64,000 nucleotides of DNA, from contig NZ_CP029552.1 of NCBI RefSeq assembly GCF_003173775.1, forward strand, positions 645,001 through 709,000, given 5' to 3'. Origin of the DNA: Methylobacterium sp. 17Sr1-1 (GTDB lineage Bacteria > Pseudomonadota > Alphaproteobacteria > Rhizobiales > Beijerinckiaceae). A program made the position numbers and the translations under genes. Below, in pieces: positions 34,301-41,303 of this stretch. The stretch's first letter is position 1, and every line of letters begins with the position of its first letter. Under the pieces are notes generated by a model. The model saw only the letters and a list, made by a program, of their open reading frames with translations. It was not told where the DNA came from and searched no databases.

Positions 34301-36217
34301 GTCGATCGCGCCGCCGCCGGCACGCTCCAGCACCATGTCGTGCAGCCAGACCCGCGCGCCGGTCCCTTCGGGCTTGAGGCGGTAGGAGCGCTCGTCGATG
34401 ACCCGGAAGCCGAGATTCTCCAGCACCGGCACCCGCTCGGAGAGGGGCAGGGCGGTCCCGCGGGAAAACACCTTCAGGCCGATCCGCGTGTCGGGATCGC
34501 CGGGCCGGCGAAACAGGTCGACCGCCCGGGGCTGGCCCTCCGAGATCCGCTCCAGGATCGCGATGTCCGGCAGCGCCTGGGCGCCGGCATACATCTCGCG
34601 GTAGCCCGCCGGGAAGGCATCGGCATAGACCGCGGCGAGGCCCCGCGCGTCGCCGCCGCGGGTCTCGGCCAGAGCCTCGCGCAGGGAATCGGCCCAGGTG
34701 CGGGACAGCGCGCTGATGCCGGCCTCGAGTGTCGCGGCGTCGATCTCCTCCGGCGGCGCGCCCGGGGTCGCCACGATGACGTGGAGGCGGGCGAGCGGCC
34801 CCTCCGGATAGTCCGGCGCGATGGTCGAGAGCCGTCCTCCCAGTTGCTCGGCGAGGAAGGCGCCGATCCGGGCCTGGAGCCGCGCGTCGGTGCGGTCCTT
34901 CGGCAGGTAGGCGATCAGCGAGACGAAGCGGCCGAACTTGTCGGGCCGCGCCAGCACCCGCACCCGCGGCCGGTCGGCGAGGGAGACGATGGCGAGCGCA
35001 AAGCGCAGGAGCAGGCCGGGCTCGATCTGAAAGAGGTCGTCGCGCGGATAGGTCTCGAGCACGTGGACGAGGGAGCGCCCGGCATGGCTCGTCGGGTCGA
35101 GCCCGGCCTTGACGAGCACCGCCGCCACCTTGCGGCGCAGGTACGGCACCTCCTCGGCCCGGCTCGCATAGGCGCTTCCGGTGAACAGGCCGACGAGGCG
35201 CAATTCACCCGAGAGCTGCCCGTCGCTCGCGAACAGCTTGATCGCCACGAGGTCGAGATGGGCCTGCCGGCGCACCCGCGAGCGCAGGCTCGCCTTGGTC
35301 ACCATCAGCGCCTCCGGTCCCTCCAGGAAGGCGCGGATCTCCGGCGTCACCGCCACCATGGCGTCGCCGCGGCGCAGGACCTCGACGGCGGGATCGCGCA
35401 GGAGGCCGAGGCCGCTGCCCTTGACGCCAGCATGGTCGGCCCCGCCCGCGTCGCGGTATTCGCGCAGGCCGAGCAGCACGAAATGCCCGTCGCGCAACCA
35501 GTCGAGGAAGGCGCGGGCCTCCGCCCGCTCCTCCGGCGCCAGGGGGGAGGGCGCGTCGGTATAGGCCGCCGCCGCCTCGGCCAGCCGCTCGACCATGGCG
35601 GTGTGGTCGGCCGCCGTCACGGCGACGTCGGCGTAGACCCGGGCCAGGCTGGCAGCGAGCGTGGCGCGGGCGGCCTCGTCGTCGATGCGGTCGAGATGGA
35701 CGTGGATGAAGCTCTCGCGGGCGAGAGCCCCCGCCTCGCCGCTGGCCCCGTCGCCGGCTTCCTGCGCCGTGGTCTCGCCGACGACCCGCACCAGGGCGCC
35801 CTCCGCATCGCGCTCGACGCCGAGGATCGGGTGGGCGACGAGGCGGGGCTGGTAGCCGCGGGCGACGAGTTCGGCGAGCGTCGAATCGAGCAGGAACGGC
35901 CGGTTGGCGTTGACCGCCTCCAGCACCGTGAGGTCGCGCCGACGCCCGCCCAGCTCCACCTCGATGTCGGAGAGGCGCACCGCGCTGATCGTCCGGCCGG
36001 GCCGCGCCGCGGCGAGGTGCGCCCTCGCGGCGAGCGCCAGGTCGGCCAGGGCCTCGGGTGGGTAGGGGGTCAGGTCCTCCGGCGCGACGCGGCCGAAGAG
36101 GTCGCGGACGAAGCCTCCGGGTCCTCCCCTGTCCTCGGCGAAAGCCGCCGCGGCGGCGATCAGGTCGGTGCGGCTGGCCTTCGCTTCGGGGGTCGCGGTC
36201 GCGGTCGAGGGTTCCAC
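31358..36217 (-). CDS. large NAD-dependent glutamate dehydrogenase
   Basis: Oxidative deamination of glutamate to 2-oxoglutarate, feeding amino-acid catabolism. The 1619-aa product is the 180-kDa bacterial class, with long regulatory N- and C-terminal regions. The central catalytic domain (about 700-1250) contains [38 protein letters not shown] and [12 protein letters not shown], all diagnostic. A GTG at 36217 is the best start, with GAGG about 10 bp upstream; there is no ATG close by. It is followed by bluB with a 4-bp overlap. Confidence 0.95.
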   Translation of the reverse strand: [1619 protein letters not shown]

Positions 36218-36346
36218 GTCAGCTCGTCCTCTGCCGAGGTTGATGGTCGGAGCGGTGGCACAGCGTCGCGACCCCCGCAACCCCGGCCTCGCCTGCGCGC
36301 AGCAAACTGCCTATAGAGGAGGCACGATGACGGGGAGGGCACGGGC

Positions 36347-37003
36347 ATGAGCGGCGGCAGGAAGAAGGCGGGCGCGAAGCCCGAGGTCGGCGAGCGGCCG
36401 GCGCCGCAGGAGACCGAGGGCACCGTGATGGCCCTCGATCTGCCCCCCTCGCCCGATCTGTCGCCGGAGATGCGGGCCTATTTCGACAAGTGTCGCGAGA
36501 AGATCGGCTTCGTGCCGAACGTGCTGCTCGCCTACGCCCACGACAGCGCCAAGCTCGAGGCCTTCGCCGCGCTCTACAACGACCTGATGCTGGCGCCCTC
36601 CGGCCTGTCGAAGCTGGAGCGCGAGATGATCGCGGTGGCGGTGTCGAGCGTGAATCGCTGCTACTACTGTCTCACTGCGCACGGCGCCGCGGTCCGCAGC
36701 CTCTCGGGCGATCCGGTGCTGGGCGAGATGATGGCGATGAACTACCGCGCCGCCGACCTCTCGGACCGCCACCGCGCCATGCTCGACTTCGCGGTGGCGC
36801 TGACCGAGGCGCCCTGGACCATCGAGGAGGAGGACCGCGAGGCGCTGCGCGATGCCGGCTTCTCCGAGCGCGACCTGTGGGACATCTCGGCGGTGGCGAG
36901 CTTCTTCAACATGTCGAACCGCATGGCCTCGGCCGTCGACATGCGCCCGAACCGCTCCTACCACGGCGAGGCGCGGAGCCTGCCCGACCCGGACGAAGCC
37001 TGA
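36347..37003 (+). CDS. peroxidase-related enzyme (carboxymuconolactone decarboxylase/AhpD fold)
   Basis: 218 aa. Helical CMD domain with the redox motif NRCYYCLTAHGAAV (about residues 103-116: CxxC followed by His) and FDKCREKIGFVPNVLLAY near 43. This is the uncharacterised peroxidase-related family close to AhpD. The first ~25 residues are basic and disordered; an alternative start at the internal MALDLPP (about residue 28) is possible. It is divergent from the glutamate dehydrogenase gene. Confidence 0.87.
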   Translation: MSGGRKKAGAKPEVGERPAPQETEGTVMALDLPPSPDLSPEMRAYFDKCREKIGFVPNVLLAYAHDSAKLEAFAALYNDLMLAPSGLSKLEREMIAVAVSSVNRCYYCLTAHGAAVRSLSGDPVLGEMMAMNYRAADLSDRHRAMLDFAVALTEAPWTIEEEDREALRDAGFSERDLWDISAVASFFNMSNRMASAVDMRPNRSYHGEARSLPDPDEA

Positions 37004-37050
37004 CCGGTCACCCGGTTGCCGCATTGTCGGCGTAAGCGCCCTCGTCGAGC

Positions 37051-37881
37051 ATGGAATGGGTCGAGCACGCCTGCGGCGCATCGGCCGAGCGGGAGCGGTG
37101 GATGGCGTACCAGGCGAAGTCGGCGCTCGAGGTCCAGCTGGACGTGCTCGGCGCCCTCATGGTGCGCGACATGCGCACCCGCTTCGGCGGCACGATGTGG
37201 GGCTACGGCATCGCGGTCGCCTGGCCCTGCGCCCACATCCTCGTCATCACCGCCATCTACGCCGTCATGAAGAAGCCGACGCCGATCGGCGACAGCATCG
37301 TGCTGTTCGCCGTATCCGGCCTGTCTCCCTACATCATCCTCAACTACATGTCGCGGAAGATGATGGAGGGGCCGATGATGAACAAGCAGTTGATATATTT
37401 TCCACAAGTCAAATTCTTCGACGTCGTGATGTCGCGGGCCATCGTGGAACTTTGTACCAGCAGCCTCAGCATATTCCTGGTTTTCTTCATCGCGGCATGC
37501 TGCGGCGCGCATGTCGTGCCCAGGGATCCTTATGCTTTCTGTGAAAGCATGCTCCTCTCGCTCTGTTTTGCAATGGGAGTGGGATTTTTTAACGTCTTCA
37601 TCTCGCAAATGCTTCCGCCATGGCTGATTATTTTTGTCGTTCCCGTTCTCATCATCTACTTCACGAGCGGAACGGTCATCGTGGTCGAGTCGATGCCGGC
37701 AATCATTTATGAGTACGTGCAGTGGAACCCGCTCATGCACATCGTCAAGGTGTGCCGGTCGGCTTTCTATCCGGGTTACGGGGCGGATGCCGATATCTCG
37801 TTCGTGCTCATCGTCAGCGGCGCGATGGCGCTGATCGGTCTCCTGGGCATCCGCTTCGTGGTTCCGCGCTTCCTCAACTGA
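37051..37881 (+). CDS. ABC-2 type polysaccharide/polyol-phosphate export permease
   Basis: 276-aa inner-membrane permease with six helices, of the KpsM/Wzm type that exports capsule or O-antigen chains. The N-terminal cytosolic segment has LGALMVRDMRTRFGG, then WGYGIAVAWPCAHILVI, and the C-terminal helices include VQWNPLMHIVKVCRSAFYPGY, a family hallmark. No ATP-binding partner gene is in the window. Codons from about 37385 to 37680 are clearly AT-richer than the flanks, and an IS element lies 300 bp downstream, so acquisition by transfer or separation from a larger cluster is likely. Confidence 0.87.
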   Translation: MEWVEHACGASAERERWMAYQAKSALEVQLDVLGALMVRDMRTRFGGTMWGYGIAVAWPCAHILVITAIYAVMKKPTPIGDSIVLFAVSGLSPYIILNYMSRKMMEGPMMNKQLIYFPQVKFFDVVMSRAIVELCTSSLSIFLVFFIAACCGAHVVPRDPYAFCESMLLSLCFAMGVGFFNVFISQMLPPWLIIFVVPVLIIYFTSGTVIVVESMPAIIYEYVQWNPLMHIVKVCRSAFYPGYGADADISFVLIVSGAMALIGLLGIRFVVPRFLN

Positions 37882-38194
37882 GGGCGGGCCGCGCAAGGTC
37901 GTGCCTCGGCGCCTGAGGACGGGCCGACGGCACGTGCGCCGTCGGACGCGCTCAGCCGTCCCGCCGCTCCGATCCGGATCGACCTGTATGCCGTTCATAC
38001 GATTTCCGACCAATTGCTTCAGGCGATCCTGTCGGATCGCTTACGCAACGCGGGCATCGGCTTCGCTCAAGCCTGTGAAGCCCGCCGCTTCACCGCGCGG
38101 GCTTGTGATACGATGTCCGGAAGGGTCCTTCCGGACATCGTATCATTGATGATGCAGAGGGCGCGGGCGGCCGCTCGCCGGGGGGCGAGTGCGC
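37882..38194. other. intergenic region with family B element and 40-bp hairpin
   Basis: No gene seen. It holds GCACGTGCGC/GCGCACGTGC-like dyads near 37930, the third family B copy (38010-38145) and, at the right end, the IS630 insertion site. Confidence 0.5.
38106..38145. repeat. 40-bp inverted repeat
   Basis: The 19-bp arm TGATACGATGTCCGGAAGG is followed after GT by its exact reverse complement. It forms the right end of a family B element and could terminate transcription from the permease gene. Confidence 0.7.
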
Positions 38195-39240
38195 TAGAGC
38201 GCTGTGCGATCGGCCTGCAACGGCCAAGTTGGTTAGGGCGTTGGCTGGGTGAAGGAGCCAGCGATGACCTCACCCTTGTCCGTCGATCTGCGTGAGCGTG
38301 TGGTGTCCGCTGTCATAGCGGGTGCGTCCTGCCGCCAGGCTGGCGAGCGGTTCGGTGTCAGCGCCGCCAGCGTCAGTCGCTGGCACGCCCGCCATCTCCG
38401 GGACGGCCACGTCCGACCCAAGCCGATGGGCGGCGACCAGCGCTCGCACGTCATCGAGGCTCACGCCTCGCGGATCCTGAAGCTGTGCGAGAAGCGCGGC
38501 AACATCGTGCTGTCGGAACTGCGCGACGCCTTGGCCGAGCAGGGCGTCACCTCCAGCACCAGCAGCCTGTCGCGCTTCCTGGCCCGCCATTGCATCACCC
38601 GTAAAAAGGGGCGCTCCACGCCGCCGAGCAGGACCGTCCGGACGTAGCGCAGGCCCGCCAGGCGTGGTTCGAGGGCCAACTCGATCTCGATCCGGACCGT
38701 CTGGTGTTCATCGACGAGACGGCGGCCTCAACCCGGATGGCGCGCCGCTATGGTTGGGCCCCGCGCGGCCAGCGCTGTCGCCTGCCGATGCCGTGCGGGC
38801 ACTACAAGACCACCACTATCACGGCGGCTCTGCGCACGAGCGGCCTGACGGCGACGGCGATCTTCGAGGGGGCCACCAACGGCCGGCGCTTCCTGGACTA
38901 CGTCACCGACACTCTGGTCCCGGCGCTCCGGCCAGGCGACACGGTGATCCTCGACAACCTCCAGGCCCACAAGGTGGCGGGCGTGCGCGAGGCCATCGCG
39001 GCGGCCGGCGCGCGGGTGGTGTACCTGCCGCCCTACAGCCCGGAGTTCAATCCGATCGAGCAGGCCTTCGCCAAGCTCAAGACGTTGCTGCGCACCGCGG
39101 CCGCGCGCACGGTAAAAGCGCTGCAGGACGCGATCGAGCAAGCCTTCGCCGCCTTCACCCCGCAGGAGTGCCGCAACTACATCAATGCAGCCGGATACCA
39201 GAATGACCACTACGTTTCAGACTGATCGGGCGACGCTCTA
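38195..39240 (+). mobile_element. IS630-family insertion sequence
   Basis: About 1.05 kb bounded by TA dinucleotides (38195-38196 and 39239-39240), the duplicated target of IS630 elements. The ends start GAGCG on both sides, with imperfect terminal inverted repeats (GAGCGCTGTGCGATCGG inside the left end; GAGCGTCGCCCGATCAG reading in from the right). It encodes one transposase in two overlapping phases. The element looks complete. Confidence 0.85.
38264..39225 (+). CDS. IS630-family transposase, expressed by -1 frameshift
   Basis: The first phase (38264-38647) encodes the helix-turn-helix part: DLRERVVSAVIAGASCRQAG, FGVSAASVSRWHARH. The second phase encodes the DDE catalytic domain: LVFIDETAAS (first Asp), DTVILDNLQAHK (second Asp) and YSPEFNPIEQAFAKLK (Glu). 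The phases join in the -1 direction at the AAAAAG run 38603-38608, a typical slippage site; the fused product is about 320 aa. GAAGGAG at 38251-38257 sets the ATG. All three catalytic residues are intact, so it is potentially active. Confidence 0.88.
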
Positions 39241-39499
39241 GGCAGAAAGCTCGGGCAAGTCTCCGGACGCGACGATCGATCGTCGGGATCGACGAGTTCT
39301 GTCGCGAGGCGGGTGGCGGGTTGCCATGGTGGAGGCGCAGGCGCGCCGCTCGGTCGCAAGATCGCGGCATCCATCGCGAATGCAAAGAACCGCGGGTCGA
39401 TCGGGACGAGTTCAGAAAACTTTGCTCTCCGCGCGCAATCGCGTCCGGGAGAGCGATGATCCTGCCGCCAGGATCCCGGCATCCCGCACGAAGGCGGGA

Positions 39500-39584
39500 T
39501 GGTGCGGCCGAGAGGACTCGAACCTCCACTGGTTGCCCAACTAGCACCTCAAGCTAGCGCGTCTACCAATTCCGCCACGGCCGC
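39500..39584 (-). tRNA. tRNA-Leu(GAG), copy 1
   Basis: On the minus strand the 85-nt sequence starts GCGGCCGTGGCGGAATTGG and ends in an encoded CCA. The acceptor stem GCGGCCG/CGGCCGC, the anticodon stem CTAGC/GCTAG with loop TTGAGGT (anticodon GAG, reading CUC), a variable arm and the GGTTCGAGTCC T-loop are all complete. Confidence 0.95.
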
Positions 39585-39774
39585 GGAGCGTGCTGGACAT
39601 CAAAAAACGGTCCAGCCGAAGTAAAAAGCCTTACAATAACGATCGTCAGAACCACGAAGCGGCTCGACGCATCGGCAACCTTGCCCGGCTCACGGTCTCG
39701 ACGAGGATCGAGACGCTCACGCCGAACCCGGTTCCCACCCGGTCCCGCTGCGGTCGAAGACCCGGCGGGATGGA

Positions 39775-39859
39775 TGGTGCGGCCGAGAGGACTCGAACCT
39801 CCACTGGTTGCCCAACTAGCACCTCAAGCTAGCGCGTCTACCAATTCCGCCACGGCCGC
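39775..39859 (-). tRNA. tRNA-Leu(GAG), copy 2
   Basis: Identical over the 85 nt to the copy 275 bp away, on the same strand, also with an encoded CCA. The short flanks resemble each other (GGCGGGAT... before, CCGCGGAG after), consistent with a local duplication. Confidence 0.95.
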
Positions 39860-39983
39860 GGAGTGCTTGATTGTCGCCGGAACCGGCGGGGCGGGGGTGA
39901 GACCCGTCCGAAGCGAGGCTGCGAATACCAGTCCCCTCCGGGGGACGCAAGCGCCCCGATGCGGATCCGGCGAACATTCTCGC

Positions 39984-40298
39984 CTAGAGCGCCTCCGACA
40001 GGGCGTTGAGCAGGCCGGCGCTGCCGTCGCCGATGCGGACGCCCGGCTCGCGCACCACCTCGGCCTTGCGGATCAGCTCGGTGACCTCCACGGAGATGCG
40101 GTTGCCGGTGACCACGATCTGCCCGCGGGCGATCGGGTGGTTGTTGGCGAGGATCTCGACCATATCGGAGTCGGTGGAGTCGAGCTCGATCACCGCGCCG
40201 CGGCCCATGCGCAGCAGCATGTGGATCGGCATCCGGGTCCGCCCGAGCACGACCGCGAGGTCCACCTTGAGAATGTCGAGTACCGGCAACGGACGCAC
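39984..40298 (-). CDS. FliN/SpoA-domain protein (flagellar motor switch-like)
   Basis: 104 aa made almost only of a SpoA domain: VLDILKVDLAVVLGRTRMPIHMLLRMGRGAVIEL, then NHPIARGQIVVTGNRISVEVTEL. This is the C-ring/type III sorting-platform fold of FliN. No other flagellar gene lies within the window, so it is an isolated copy. The start is uncertain; the GTG at 40298 fits the domain and has AGGG upstream. A C-terminal ~20-residue extension follows the domain. Confidence 0.85.
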   Translation of the reverse strand: MRPLPVLDILKVDLAVVLGRTRMPIHMLLRMGRGAVIELDSTDSDMVEILANNHPIARGQIVVTGNRISVEVTELIRKAEVVREPGVRIGDGSAGLLNALSEAL

Positions 40299-40349
40299 CC
40301 ACCCTGACGACGAGACGATGCGACAACAATCCGATCTTATGGTGAAGCC

Positions 40350-41075
40350 TTGGTAAACGACCGGCTCGCCACCGCCCCGGACAGCCTCCTGCCCGCCCCC
40401 GGCAGCCCCCCCGTCGAGTGGGTGGTCCGCGACGCGCTTCTCGACTACCGCGAGGCGGAAGCCGCGATGGAGGCGCGGGCCGCCGCCATCGTCGAGGGCC
40501 GCGCCCTGGAGCGCGTCTGGCTCGTCGAGCACCCGCCGCTCTACACCGCCGGCACCTCCGCCAAGGCGGCCGACCTGGTGGCGCCGGAGCGCTTCCCGGT
40601 CCACCGCACGGGCCGGGGCGGGCAATACACCTATCACGGCCCCGGCCAGCGGGTGGCCTACGTGATGCTCGACCTCAACCGGCGCCGACCGGACCTGCGC
40701 GCCTACGTGGCCGCCCTGGAGGCCTGGCTGATCGCGACCCTCGAGGCGTTCACGGTCCGCGGCGAGCGCCGGGAGGACCGGGTCGGCGTCTGGGTGCGCC
40801 GGCCGGAGAAGGGGCCGGGCGTCGAGGACAAGATCGCGGCGATCGGCATCCGGGTGCGGCGCTGGGCGACCTTCCACGGCATCAGCCTCAACGTCGAGCC
40901 GGACCTGTCGCACTTCTCCGGCATCGTGCCCTGCGGCGTGCGCGAGCACGGCGTCACCAGCCTGGTCGATCTCGGCCGGCCGGTGACGATGCTGGAGGTC
41001 GACGCGGTGCTGCGGGCGCGCTTCGAGGCGATCTTCGGGCCCACGGTGCTGGTCGATGACGATGAGCGGGCTTAA
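40350..41075 (+). CDS. lipB: lipoyl(octanoyl) transferase LipB
   Basis: Transfers octanoyl from acyl carrier protein to lipoyl domains of 2-oxoacid dehydrogenases and GcvH. The 241-aa product shows [25 protein letters not shown] (about 86-110), the conserved lysine region [13 protein letters not shown] (about 160) and the catalytic cysteine in [14 protein letters not shown] (about 200). The TTG at 40350 is the upstream-most in-frame start; the ATG within EAAMEARA would cut ~40 residues. Divergent from the FliN-like gene. Confidence 0.95.
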   Translation: MVNDRLATAPDSLLPAPGSPPVEWVVRDALLDYREAEAAMEARAAAIVEGRALERVWLVEHPPLYTAGTSAKAADLVAPERFPVHRTGRGGQYTYHGPGQRVAYVMLDLNRRRPDLRAYVAALEAWLIATLEAFTVRGERREDRVGVWVRRPEKGPGVEDKIAAIGIRVRRWATFHGISLNVEPDLSHFSGIVPCGVREHGVTSLVDLGRPVTMLEVDAVLRARFEAIFGPTVLVDDDERA

Positions 41076-41204
41076 GCCGGACAGAAGCGGGTTCCGCGGT
41101 TTCCACCCCGGCCGGACTTGCTCTAGAGTGGCGACGATGACCGCGGCGACGACCCGGCCGCCTCGACCGGCGTCCGGTCGCGCCGCAGCCGGGCGCGGCT
41201 CCAG

Positions 41205-41260
41205 GTCCTTGATTCTGCTGCATCGTCCGGCGAACCCGTGACCGGTTCGCCGGACGATGC
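41205..41260. repeat. family E repeat with perfect 17-bp stem
   Basis: GCATCGTCCGGCGAACC and its exact reverse complement flank a 7-nt loop (41220-41260), preceded by AGGTCCTTGATTCTGCT. It ends 31 bp before the ribosome-binding site of the histidine kinase gene and may sit in its leader. Confidence 0.6.
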
Positions 41261-41303
41261 CCTCGGCGGGCGGCCCCGGCCCGCGCATCACGGAGGTCCG
41301 CCC

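Noticed and set aside
39318..39832. Short open frames around and across the two tRNA genes
   Set aside because: They read through the tRNA sequences and their products show only repeated tRNA-derived residues.
38195..39859. A genomic island integrated at tRNA-Leu
   Set aside because: There is no integrase, no attachment-site repeat of the tRNA 3' end, and both tRNA genes are intact; only an IS630 element is present.
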